64,000 bases of DNA from Prostheceraeus crozeri (Eukaryota; Platyhelminthes; Polycladida; Euryleptidae): assembly GCA_907163375.1 (NCBI GenBank), contig CAJQUW010009227.1, forward strand, positions 248,001 through 312,000, given 5' to 3'. The position numbers and the translations under genes were made by a program. A model generated the notes under the pieces. That model saw only the letters and a list, made by a program, of their open reading frames with translations. It was not told the origin of the DNA and ran no database searches. Shown in pieces: positions 35,613 through 46,769 of the stretch (its first letter is position 1; each line of letters starts with the position of its first letter).

Positions 35613-38472
35613 TGATTTTTTTTTATCATCCTTTCCTCATTCTCATTGTCAATGGTTGCCAGCCTTCCTCCTAATTGATTGCATTTTCGTATCGCTTCAG
35701 CAAAAGTGTATTTACCTCGTATTATTTCAAACCATTTCCATTTTCTCCCATTGCTATATGCGAACACTCTGTTTGAATTTTTGCTAGGTTTTGGCGCTCT
35801 TTTCAAAGCTTGATCAATTGGGATAGTATTTGCAGCGGATATTAACCATGGATTAAATCCACAATGTCTGTTGCATCGACGAGCCACCTTAACATTCACC
35901 TTGCAATTATCCGTTACATATTGCGTTGAACAATTGTAAGCAGTTTCCGCATAGTTTCGTATATCATATCTACAAAAAAAGCCTATGTCATCTTTATACT
36001 TCCAGCTGGCAGTAAAACGTGCTTCGCATTTTCTTACATTTTTTGAAAATCTAGTCATGTTGTGCGAAGAAAAGCAGCTTTCTTTATCACCTTTTTTCGC
36101 CAACTTATTCATAATTTCAACAGTGAGGGAAAATGTTTTTGAAAAGTTGTGGGTAGCAAGGCGTCCACCTCTGAGCTGACACAATGCAAATGCATCAGAG
36201 TAGCTACTTTTAGCCGGAATGAACTGAAGCCAATCTCCAAATTTATTAGCAACACGAGGTTCATTTACATAAAGCTCCTTAACTAATCTGTAAAAGCTGC
36301 AAGCATTGTTAGCATAAGTTTTCTTAATCCACTGTTCATCATTATAATTTTCCACATTGAGGCATCCTTTGTCTTTTACAGATTTCATGTAAAAACACTG
36401 ATGGGATCCGAGCTTGTAATTCTCTAAAATAACGTTGCACTCCTCATGAATATGATGACAATGTTGAAAATATTGCCAATTCGAGTAGCTACTTCCAAAG
36501 ATGTAATTATTCTTGTATTCCAGGGACCATTCATTTGTACCGCGACCCTTTGTAGGTTTTACTGCATGGAGTTTATTTCTTCCATTAATCATCAATTCGT
36601 CGATGTAATTGACACGGGCGTAACCATCTTCCATTGTTTCAATTTTTGATCGATCACATGTTACAAGGAACAAGTTATCATCTCGATGATCCTTCTTCTG
36701 TTGAACTTTATTCCAAGAAATAGTCCAAACTCATCATTGCGATTATAGTCTGTCACTGGATACTTGATAATGGCTGACCAAAATGGTTCTACGATGAAAT
36801 AATTTTGATCGTATTTCATCATGTCACTCAGACACCTAGGCTTTTGTTTGTTTGGTCCAACATACAGAATATATCTTTTGGCACCAATTCCAAGAAACAG
36901 CCAATCATTAGCCGAAATCATTTTCAATTTCACGGTTTCCATTTCATGAAAAAAGTACTCTCGTCCTTCTTTGTCGCAAAACGTTGTTGTCTCAGAAGGA
37001 TAACCAAGATTATTAGGTAAGCATTCTGCTGCAATGGTTGGATACTTTTTCGTAAATTCTGGTTTTACACGACCGCGCCATTGCCAGATGCTTTTTATTG
37101 TACCTAAAAGTACTCTCCGCAAAACATCAGTCACCAACTTGAATTTTATCCATCCAGGTTTTCTAGCCAAATGTAATGACGATATTTTCAAACCGTACGT
37201 GTTCCCATTCGTTGTCTGCTTCCATTTTGTTCCATTGATAATCATTGAGCATTCTTCGAATCCTCCGAACTCAGTTGTATAATTGACAAAATGCTTATCG
37301 ATCAAAATATACAATTTCGTCTCTTTAAGCGGATATTGACATATAGCTCCTATCGTGTAGCTATCCATTGTAGCAGAGTCACAAGGCGTGGGGTAATACC
37401 CCGGATTATCGGAAGTCATAGTGACACAATATCCTGACTCCTTCCTGGCAAAACGTGCACTGTGTTTAGATTTTTCATGTATCCGCTTCCAACGCATTGC
37501 AGAATTTGTTTCCATCCGAGGTCCTACATAGGCCATAGGTGCATAGTACTGTGCGAGTAATAATGCTCGTTGGTATCGATCTGATGGCAAATTTACATAC
37601 TGAACTTCTTTGTAAACTTCTTTCAACATTCGAAATACAAAATGTTCCTCAGCACTTCCTTGAACGATGGCAAGCATACCTCCTTGATTTTGACAGACTT
37701 TAGATGCCTTTTCAAATTTATATGAACCAGGAGTATAGTCAAACCACCGTTCATTTCCCATTGAAAAAGCACTCCAGTCGGGGGTAAATGTGATGGCCTT
37801 GTTAATTCGAACTGTGATAGGATTTTTTCTCCATGAAGGATTGCATTTCACTACCACTGTGATAATGTTGTTGCCTAAGGACTGCAATATCTTGCCGATA
37901 TTGGGTATGCGGATTTTGTCACCATTGCCTTTCAGTTTAGTGCTTTCAATGCTCCACGAAACATTCTTAATATCACAACTGATAAAATCGAATTTGATTC
38001 TATAGTTCGCAATAGTTGGATGATGGCAATGTGCACGGATCATTCCAAGAATGGAACTCCGGTGATAGCTCAAGTGAACGTTTATTGTATGATGAAGAAC
38101 ACGATGTACCCATGTTCTACTGTATTGAGCATTTCCATGTCGGGCAGTGATAGTAAAAGTAATATATCCCTGCAGGTCAGGAACCATACATGCTAAAAAG
38201 GAAGCTGTATTCCCAAAAGTGTGTGGATAGTAATGCTCGGATGTGCTGCTGCTGTACATAGTGAAATTAAAATGGGGAAGAGTGCTACTTATCTGTTTAG
38301 GTTCAACTTCAGCTGCTAACCATATCCACATACCATGCATTTCACAGCCATGTGACAATACAGTGAAATCAATTAATTCGACTGTTGCACTGATGAGTTT
38401 TGCTGAAATTAAGCACTGTCCTTGAAATGAAGCCATCATTATAACTGGTAAAAGAAAAGTGACGTGCGCCAT
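34345..38472 (-). CDS. Nested antisense single-exon gene: secreted protein with four C-type lectin-like domains (two frameshifts)
   Basis: Three long minus-strand reading frames follow one another with almost no gap and together encode about 1375 residues. The start at 38472 begins MAHVTFLLPVIMMASFQGQC, a good signal peptide. Four CTLD entries are recognisable by their aromatic...Y/F-x-x-A...C...GG-x-L-A pattern. No membrane segment was seen, so the product would be secreted. No splice sites are needed. Two single-base shifts (near 36727-36735 and in a nine-A run at 35614-35622) break the frame. They may be assembly errors or true lesions of a pseudogene. It lies wholly inside an intron of the Ig gene, on the opposite strand. 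The family is not recognised beyond CTLD, and ligand binding is unproven. Confidence 0.7.
35609..36733 (-). CDS. Lectin-like gene, segment 2 (CTLD2 and first half of CTLD3)
   Basis: No ATG starts this frame. It continues segment 1 after a one-base shift, running through TISWNKVQQKKD and DDNLFLVTCDRSK. CTLD2 begins GDWLQFIPAKSSYSDAFALC with GGRLAT, is short, and lacks a clear WIG-type core. CTLD3 begins WKWFEIIRGKYTFAEAIRKC with GGRLATID, then runs into the nine-A run where the frame is lost. Confidence 0.68.
36661..38472 (-). CDS. Lectin-like gene, segment 1 (signal peptide, N-terminal region, CTLD1)
   Basis: This is a frame of 603 codons. Residues 1-20 are the signal peptide. Residues 21-235 are an unassigned Cys-containing region; part of it (about 160-210, with NVSWSIES) vaguely resembles a beta-sandwich or REJ-type module. 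CTLD1 spans about 240-380: ERWFDYTPGSYKFEKASKVC, GGMLAIV, YVGPRM (in place of WIGL), MRWKR, and Cys at 349, 364 and 378. Residues 380-585 are unassigned. The last 15-20 residues are probably out of frame, because the next segment's frame is open to about 36735. Confidence 0.7.
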   Translation of the reverse strand: MAHVTFLLPVIMMASFQGQCLISAKLISATVELIDFTVLSHGCEMHGMWIWLAAEVEPKQISSTLPHFNFTMYSSSTSEHYYPHTFGNTASFLACMVPDLQGYITFTITARHGNAQYSRTWVHRVLHHTINVHLSYHRSSILGMIRAHCHHPTIANYRIKFDFISCDIKNVSWSIESTKLKGNGDKIRIPNIGKILQSLGNNIITVVVKCNPSWRKNPITVRINKAITFTPDWSAFSMGNERWFDYTPGSYKFEKASKVCQNQGGMLAIVQGSAEEHFVFRMLKEVYKEVQYVNLPSDRYQRALLLAQYYAPMAYVGPRMETNSAMRWKRIHEKSKHSARFARKESGYCVTMTSDNPGYYPTPCDSATMDSYTIGAICQYPLKETKLYILIDKHFVNYTTEFGGFEECSMIINGTKWKQTTNGNTYGLKISSLHLARKPGWIKFKLVTDVLRRVLLGTIKSIWQWRGRVKPEFTKKYPTIAAECLPNNLGYPSETTTFCDKEGREYFFHEMETVKLKMISANDWLFLGIGAKRYILYVGPNKQKPRCLSDMMKYDQNYFIVEPFWSAIIKYPVTDYNRNDEFGLFLGIKFNRRRIIEMITCSL

Positions 38473-38714
38473 TTTCAGAATATCGTATTCTTCCTCTGGC
38501 TCGATGTTGATATATTGACATTCAGGAATAAAGTTGCAAATCAGTTATATTCAATTCTCCATAGAAATTACTAGCCGAATCTTCCATAGTTACCCCAGGC
38601 AACCCTGATCGTAGACTCAATAGCTATAAACAGATAGCATAGAAGTCGGACATCAAGGCTATCGAAGAGCATCGTGGATAGCAATGATATGTAACAATTG
38701 ACCTCTAACAATCA

Positions 38715-38830
38715 ACAATGTGATATTACAGTTTAGACAGCTGAACCGCAATATGCTATGAGGCTGAGGGCCGTCAGGCCCGAAGCCATAGCTTATTGCG
38801 GTTCGGATATCTAAACTGTAATATCATTGT
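38715..38830. repeat. Hairpin MITE, 116 bp
   Basis: Arms of about 44 bases pair almost perfectly (left gatattacagtttagac... ccgcaatatgctatg; right catagcttattgcgg... tctaaactgtaatatc). The loop carries gaggctgagggccgtc and cccgaagcc. A diverged relative lies at 14671-14754. Confidence 0.65.
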
Positions 38831-38867
38831 GTTTCGGTTTTCTATGTAACTGAACTGCAGCATGCTA

Positions 38868-39030
38868 CTATTGAACCGCAATATACCCACGAAGCATATT
38901 GCTGTTCAACATCATAGAATTCTAATTCAAATTTGGACTTAAATGGAATGATTAAAATGTTTTTCATATATCTACGTTCTTTATTCTGAACTGCAATATG
39001 CCAAACCGGGATATAGTGGTTCAGTATTTT
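38868..39030. repeat. Fragments related to the hairpin MITE arms
   Basis: Short hairpins made of the words gaaccgcaatat / atattgctgttcaa (38873-38911) and gaactgcaatatgcc / ggatatagtggttca (38987-39027) repeat the arm motif of the adjacent MITE. Confidence 0.4.
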
Positions 39031-40533
39031 AACTTAAGAAGATATACGAACCTAAACACAATGCCCAGTAGATCCTAGATCTGCAATGTCCGTTTTCGTT
39101 TTTCGAGTTTGTTTAGTTTTTGGAGTCGTTTTATCTTTATCACGATTTTTCATTTTCGTAATTTTGATATTTTGTTATATCTTAATAAATTGAAAGTTCT
39201 TTCATGTATTTTGTCAATAGGCTACAAATATTGTATGAATAAAGTAAGCGTTATTATATTATTCACCGGTATATGAAATCTGTTAGTTTCGCAGAAGCAG
39301 TCTCACTCGATCAAAAGAAAATAATGTAAAATGAATTGTTTTAGCCAAATTTATTCCAACCGCCTTAGTCTAGTTCAAAGAAGTGACTTGTTTGAAATAT
39401 GCCTTGACTGATGGAATTATTCATAATGATTGGAAAAATCAAGTACTTGTATTTGATGGTCTCATTTTAATTAGATGATAACAATTAATTTCGGCTATAT
39501 TCCAAGGCCATTCTCAAGCATAAGGATTCCTAAGGATTCTCGTGGATTCTTTGTACAGTACTATTGATGCGGACAACTCGCAGGATGAAGCTCTGTTTGA
39601 CGAGCGTGTCAAAAAAGTGTGTCAGAAGAAACGACATTAATAAGAAGAAGTGAAAAATTGCCACCCACATAAATTCAATGTGTAAACTGCAGAGTGTGTC
39701 ATCGAGCCCAGTCCTCAACGTATCCGTTTGATTTTGTAAAGAATAAGAAAAACGCCTTTGGATACCATGCTATTATACCATTGCAACGCCTAGAGTAGGT
39801 ATATTAGGTAACTCCGTATTTATTAAATCCCGAACACTTTCGATTTTATTAAATGAACTCAAGGGAGAGGTTCTCATTCTCAGGACACATTCTCAGTGTC
39901 ATGACAGCCTTGGAGATTTAATGTATGTTAAATTAGCAATTTGATGGGTTCCTATTGCTCTCATTCTCAACCTCAGGAGAATTTTCTTAAGCGTGATCAT
40001 ATCACAGGCAACCTGCCACTTGCAGAGCAAAATCACATGATCAAAGACAATGATCTCAATTAACTTTGAAAGATGTATTTGGGTCCACATCACTATTCAG
40101 ATTCAAGAAATGAAATATGAATTTAGTGATCGAATCATATAATCATGGCGGTGAAAATTGAATTAAAAACGTGAAATTTCAGCCAAGAAAGCACGACTTA
40201 TATATAGGCGACTTTTCCATTAAACTTCCATTATAATGTGGTTCATGAATTCCCATTGATAATCAGCTTAATTTCCGCTTAGTTAGGATGCTTATTAGCA
40301 AATATATATAATTCCTTTTGATATTCAATTTGCTTCATGCTACTTATATGGAGGCGTCGTCTCGGTAGTATATAAATTGGCAAATTTTGACTTTTTTCAA
40401 AAGTGCTCAAATATTTTTTTGGACCACGGAAACGTTATCTCCGCAAAAACCTGAATCTTTTCATACAAAAATTTTCACTGTATAGAGATAGTTTTTAGAG
40501 TCGACACTCTACCTATATTTCCCTACTCTATGT

Positions 40534-40614
40534 TGCAACGTTTCGCTCACCGAACCTGATAATGTGCAGCGCAGCTGCGTTGTACATGATTATGCTCGGT
40601 GAGCAAAACGTCGC
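40534..40614. repeat. Palindromic hairpin upstream of unit 6 B1
   Basis: The arms gcaacgtttcgctcaccga and ctcggtgagcaaaacgtcgc pair, with an inner stem centred on gcagcgcagctgcg, giving a nearly continuous 80-base palindrome. It is probably a MITE. It ends about 245 bases before the next exon. Confidence 0.5.
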
Positions 40615-40860
40615 ACAGTAAATTAATAGCATGGTATCCGAAGACGTTTTTCTCGCTCTTTACAAAGTGTAAACGAATGAAAATGTGCTTTAATCTCCGT
40701 GATTCAGCGTCTCTCCCGTCAGAACTCCATTGCAGTAGTTTTGCTTCCTCCGTCTCTTGCAGCCTTGTCGATACTTTGCTGATATGTCCTTTTGTGTCAA
40801 CTTTTAAGTGATTGAAAACATAGCCCATAATTAATTATGTAAATTTCTCTTTCTCCACAG

Positions 40861-41042
40861 TTCCTCCGTATGTGTTTGCTGTCAATATGACCGGGAATAC
40901 TGATCTGGTAGAAGATGTCAAAACCTCGTTTGTGTGCAGTGTTCCAACTTCCAATCCAGTCGCTGAAATCAAGTGGATTCTTCGAAATACTTCAAGCGGA
41001 TCGAATGAAACATTGGATAACTTCGGCCATATTAAAAATCAA
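40861..41042 (+). CDS. Unit 6 exon B1: N-terminal half of Ig domain B
   Basis: Acceptor tctccacag, donor gtaata (non-consensus at +5), 182 nt; the linker becomes F-P-P. It encodes LVEDVKTSFVC, PTSNPVAEIKW and RNTSS. Intron 41043-45156 holds the 1198-bp element and two SINEs; 41043-42650 shows nothing recognisable. Confidence 0.86.
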
Positions 41043-42652
41043 GTAATATAAATGAGTTCCAACACTGAGTTGAAGTGTGACGTATTCATCAAATTATTGA
41101 TTTTTAAAGGTTCAACAACGCTGTGATACATGTATTGATGCGACTTATGTATCGAGATTCGGTTGAAATCATTGTACTAAACTTCATTATTTCAGACCGA
41201 ATTTGATTAGTTTTCAATGAATGTAAGATCGCGTAGGATTACATATAATTAATTTTATTTACGTGTATTTATGATAACTTTTTACACAGATCGATTTCTG
41301 CAGGCATTTTGAGTAGATTAATGTTGACCAATACAAAACAATTTTGTAGGAATAAGTAATGTATTAATTATTAGTAACAAGACTCCATCTTTTTTATAGA
41401 TCAAAAAACATTGACACTCCTCTCTTCGCTTGATATATTCACTACATCATTAAAAAAAACCGTTTTCATGTGTGCAGCAACAATGTAGACAACAAAATAA
41501 CATTTTCGTGGGTTTGTTGTGTCACACTCTGTCGACAGCAACCTAATTTTTTGGTAGTATTTTGAATCTTTGCATGCGATTCTCTCGCACTCCATGGACA
41601 GTGGCCTTAGAAATCTGATTTTTCGTTTTGTTGTAGCTAGTGAGACTAGATGCACCACAGAATTAGACAGATCGTCTCTTCTTCCGTTTAACTAGAAGTG
41701 AAGCATTGGAACATGTAACGTAAATGAAATGGCACAATCTCCTGACCATAGCAATCGAACAATGAGCAACCAGCTAAACACGCCAAATTGTGCAAAGTTT
41801 CAGTGACTGTTATGAACCCGATCACACAGCAGAGACAGAAGGTGTCAAGTTCTACAGAGAAGTTTGTAAACTTCTTTTTTCGTGCGCCTGCTAACTTTTT
41901 TAAAAATGATCGGAGGACCCAACATGATAGAGAAAACTTTTGCGCAATGATCTGAATTCTTCGAATCTGAAGGAATCATGGCGATCGGAGCATTTTGAAG
42001 GATTTCAGAGCAATCCGCAAGCGACGCACGACTATTTTCCTATCTCTGTAAGGTATCAAAAATTTCTTTTTGCCCACTTATTAAGTTCCTGTATGTGCCA
42101 TCTGTTTGAATCAGTTTGCACTTCTAGCAAAGTGATACGATTAAACAATCTAATTCTGTGAGATACACAATTGTGACTTGTTGATGGTCATTTCAGCCAC
42201 TGATTAAGGTACCGATGTGGATCTTAAGATGAGTCAGTGTACTGAAACATGCAGTCATAGAAATCCGACTCTCTATAATCAGTCATCGGCTGCTTTCACT
42301 TTGGCTTGTCAAGACCGTAATGGTCTTAATAATTTCACTTCAATAAAGTGAAAGAAGTCCGGCCACAACAGCATGGCAACATTGATTTCTTACGAAGAAA
42401 CAAGTCATTGAATATTTTAATGATGATGGCAACCCGCTCCGGATCCGCAAATTATGGAACTTGGAGATCTTTGCTTAATATGAAGGAACATTTTGGATCT
42501 AGTAACATGCTACTGAGCGACTCAATCACGTTTCATCAGAAGTCGCTCGATAACTGACAGCTCTTTTGAGCACTAATTCATGAAAATATATTTTCTATTG
42601 GACAGTGGACTGCGAATTTCTAATCTACCGAATGTGTAGAAAACTGAAGACG

Positions 42653-43868
42653 GGGTAGATCAAGGTTGGGTCCAAACTTGGGCTTGGGTACCCCCCAGAC
42701 CCAAGACCAAGATTAATCTTGGGTACCCCCAAGAGTGGCCATTTCTGTGATGAAGTGGAACAGCAATTTCCAGGACATGTTTGGAATTTTGATTTAGATT
42801 TAAAATTGCATGAAGATATTTTGAATCATACCATATTGTACATATTGCTATCCAATTAATATGTATCTACATGTAATGTCCATATTAATTACTATTTAAT
42901 ACATGAATTTGTCATTGCGGAATTGAGGGGATATTAATATTCAGCTAAAAGTTTTAATTATCGGCATAGGTTGTCTCTGGACTTAATATCATCAACCCTG
43001 TTTGCGTATGCAGTCTAATAATTTCCTAATTAGAACAACATGCATGACAAAGCTACATTCCTTACAACATGTCAGATCGAGAAACGAAACACACACATAA
43101 CATAGGCCTCGTATAAGATGAAAATAGCACAAATGTAGATATAGCGATATTTTTACTAATCGTAAGAAGCAATCATCAAAGAATGTCACTGCATTAAATG
43201 ATACCGATATCTTTCTATTTCTAATACATGTAGCCTAATAGTAGAATAAACAATATAGGCCGACGTTTTTAGCTTTCAATGCAAGAGGCTATATGAAGCA
43301 TTGTTGTAGGCTACCAATTTAACAGCATAAGCGTTATACAGGTATAACAGTTATACAGGCTTAATGCATTGCATTTTTTCATGTATTATTTATTTTATTT
43401 CACGCAAAATGATCTATACAAAATTCTGTCTAACACAATGTGCATTTCATCTAGCTTAATGGATTAAATTCACAAGGAAGCCATAGGTAATCAAAGCATA
43501 GTTTAAAAAGTTTGCTAAACAAACTATCAGATAGACAATTACGGTAAGTCTATATCAAAGTTGATAGCATGGTTTCATCATAGAAAGACCAGTGGTCACA
43601 TACTTTGGTGTGGCTGAAGTAGGTTACATACTTACACATGCATGTAAGCTTACATGTAGATGACTTGCTATCACATGATGTGGTCATATACTTAGGCAGA
43701 ATTTTCCAAGAAAATCGCAAATGATCATTCATGGTCAATTTCTTTACTCTTGGGTTCTCACTCTTGAGGGGTACCCACGCTCTTGGGTCCGCACCCCAAG
43801 ATTCTTGGGTACCCCCCAAGACAACCCAAAACCCAAGAGTGAACCCAAGACCCAACCTTGGGTAGATC
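42653..43868. mobile_element. 1198-bp DNA element with 11-bp inverted termini and 9-bp target duplication
   Basis: The element proper is 42662-43859, starting AAGGTTGGGTC and ending GACCCAACCTT. The flanks gggtagatc (42653-42661 and 43860-43868) are an exact 9-bp direct repeat. Both ends are packed with cttgggtacccc-type words. There is no coding capacity. A 9-bp duplication is usual for Mutator-like elements, but the superfamily assignment is inference. Confidence 0.75.
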
Positions 43869-44605
43869 ATCGACAGTTTACCCGACAGATCCTTTCAGAA
43901 AAAAACGGGGAAGGGAGAGATCCTTGTGAATTACAGGACAGAATACTATTTCTAATTGATAAGGTACCATATACATGTATATCACATAATCTAATCGACA
44001 AGATGACAATCTAATGAAAACTCTATTTTGTTCTTTTGTTTATGTATTTCACCAAGTGTCATATTCTAGCCTTAGTAGTCAATTCTTATCAAGATTCATT
44101 ATTCTGCGAGCTTTAAATATCAGCAGACGTTGCCATTTACAATGCATGTTCAACTGTCGTAGCTTTCAACAATTGAGTGTCCAGTACACATTGATTATAC
44201 AGTGCACATGTCTAAGAACTACACATTCACGAAAATTCAAAAGCACAGACTTGGGATGTGTATTTTCACTATCCTCCTATGCTGCAATTCACTCCCCGCT
44301 TTGCACATGAACGTGGAAAGTGAATCGCCATCAGAAATCATTACAATATTTTTAAATGCCAATTTCTTTATCTATTATATCGCCAAGGACTTGTTTGAAA
44401 AATATGACAGTTGTTGAATTGTTAATGTTTCTCAGCTACATAGCTTTCTTTGAGATAAATATTTGATAGATGTTTATGCTATGCATCAAATAGATAAAGG
44501 CATCGTTCATTAGTAAATTAACATATTTTAATTTTCATGTATTTTTAAGACTTGGAATTATTGAATTTTCTCATTTGGTATATTATAATAACAATAAGAT
44601 TCTTA

Positions 44606-44800
44606 TATCAAATCTCAACGGATGTAACCACCACGAGACATGTTTCGGCCTGTTGGGCCTCATCAGTCGTGGGTAGGTTTGAACCAGCGACGTTGGAGGT
44701 AGAGGACGTGCAAGCATACCATACCAACCCAAGGCCCACAACCAAACCAAGAGGAGAGAGCGTGAAGGAAGGCACTGCTTTAACGACACAACGTGGAGGC
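44606..44800 (-). repeat. tRNA-headed SINE, minus strand
   Basis: On the minus strand the head reads GTGGGCCTTGGGTTGGTATGG, GGTTCAAACC (B box), and then the family tail ACTGATGAGGCCCAACAGGC, TGTCTCGTGGTGGTTACATC, TTGAGATTTGATA. It lies head-to-head with the next SINE, pointing away from it. Confidence 0.6.
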
Positions 44801-44956
44801 GGTGGATTTCTGCAATCACAATCACATATCATCCGAGATTGAGGCGCTTCACGCAGGCGCTACTCATTACATGTTTAGACAAGTGGTTACTAGCAGAAAG
44901 CAGTCAGCAGTCCGCAGTCTGCGTTCCACGTGTGCCTTCGTGGCTAATCCTGGCTG

Positions 44957-45141
44957 CTTCACGATGGTTTTCGGTGGCCTTGTGGTTAGAGGGTATGCTT
45001 GCACGTGGGTACTTCCAAGGGCTTGGTTCAAAACCTTCCCACGGATGATGAGGCCCACAAGGAGGACGAAACATGTTTCAACAGGCCGAAATGTGTTTAC
45101 ATCTGTTGATAAATCTGTTGCCAGGTTACTTGTCTAAATAA
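44957..45141 (+). repeat. tRNA-headed SINE, plus strand, abutting an exon
   Basis: The head GGTGGCCTTGTGGTTAGAGG starts at 44972, with B box GGTTCAAAACC, then GATGATGAGGCCCACAAGG, ...AACAGGCCGAAATGTG and an end ccaggttacttgtctaaata. The element ends only about 15 bases before the acceptor of unit 6 B2, so part of that exon's polypyrimidine and branch region may be SINE-derived. Confidence 0.6.
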
Positions 45142-45156
45142 GATTCTTGTTCTCAG

Positions 45157-45310
45157 GAAGTTGATGGTGCATATGGAGGGCGCAAAATTCAAAGTGTTCT
45201 TGAACTCACTCGCGTGAAAAGAGATATGAATGGTTTCAAACTGGTGTGTGAAGTTTCTCAAACACGTCTATCAGATGTCATTGTAAAAGAGATGGTTCTT
45301 CTCGTTAAAT
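45157..45310 (+). CDS. Unit 6 exon B2: C-terminal half of Ig domain B
   Basis: Acceptor ttctcag, donor gtgagt, 154 nt. It encodes YGGRKIQSVLELTRVKRDMN, VCEVSQTRLS and LLVK. The sequon present in most B2 exons is missing (SDVIVK). Intron 45311-48349 contains a LINE 3' fragment. Confidence 0.85.
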
Positions 45311-46769
45311 GTGAGTTCGAAGGCATATTCATACCTTTTTGAAATTATACAATATTTCGAAACCGCTCCGGTTAAGCTCATATTTCGTTGAATTATCTGT
45401 CAAGCTTTATCATTCTATTTCATGCTCATCGATATCAGCAACAGGTATGCTACTGAGTTTTTTGAGTGACAATAGCGGGGATGGGCAACGATAATGGTGA
45501 CTGCTCGGACCACTTTCTGCATAGCATTTTCATTGGTATATAGTAGAAGTCGCTAAATGTGGAAGCTCATTTCATGAACACAGGATTCTGGCCGAGTTTG
45601 TCCGCAACAAACGACGACTACAGGGAAACAATTTAGGTAGGCCTATTGTGTTAACCGGTTAAAATGTAATTGCAGCAGTGGAGGTAACTAAGGTTGCAGG
45701 TTACATGCGATTGGCTTTCAAATTAACTGCAAGGGGATGAGGATCACTGATATACTCGATATAATCTAATTTTGGAAAGGTGTTTTTATAATTCAATTAC
45801 ACAGCTTGAGAACTGCATACAGATGCACGTACATGACAACTTGGTGAGAAAATGAACTTCTAGAAGTTTGAAATGAAAATCTCTTATGGTTGCCCATGCC
45901 TGAGCCATACTATGTCGTCTTTTTCATATCGGTATTCTGTAGTGGCAAAAATATCTATGAATTTCTGCTTCTTTTTGATCTCCATCATTTCCTATCTCAA
46001 TGCCGTTTATATTTGAGTGTGCCATAGAAATAACTTGACGAGGCACGTATTTGCCTCTTGCATGTGCCGCTCACTATGTTCGCACAATTATGCAATTATT
46101 AAGTTTCTTTACACGAAGTAAAAGGAACACCTGTTATTTCGCGCTCAACCCAATTTATGTCAGCGTCTGAAATCCATCGATTTGCCCCCTCCGAGACACA
46201 GGAAATTCACGGTACAGCATCTGTAGTGTGAAAACTTCCTAATGGCATCCATTTGCTCTAACTCGCCAATCATCGTGCCACAGATAGAAGTATAAAATCA
46301 CCAATAAATCTCATAAATCTCCTTCTTGATGCTTTTTTGCGATACCAAACTGGTTGGATGTACTACAAAGTTCCATAGGCTATGAATACACAACTCAAAT
46401 ATGCGTGTATGATATGTGGAAGATTTTCCGTCAAAAGTAACAATTCCAATGTGTCTGTACAACTTTCAGACCTTCAAAATAATACATGTAACAGTACTGT
46501 ACAAAATAAGTCATGCACTTGATATTCCACGAGGCTGAATCCAACCATTTTTTCTGAAAATTAAAAAATGCGCTAAAATCAAAAGTCGCAAAAGCAGAGG
46601 GCTAATTGGCTTAGTTTTATTAAGTTTTAAACAATGCTGCGACAGGATGGTCAAATTCCCCTGCATGAATAGGGTAACTGCTTCAGCGGTGGTGTGTAAT
46701 TGACAGAATGTAATGCACGATATCAAACTAGGCGTAATGTTTATGACACATAGAAACTTTGATGTCCAA

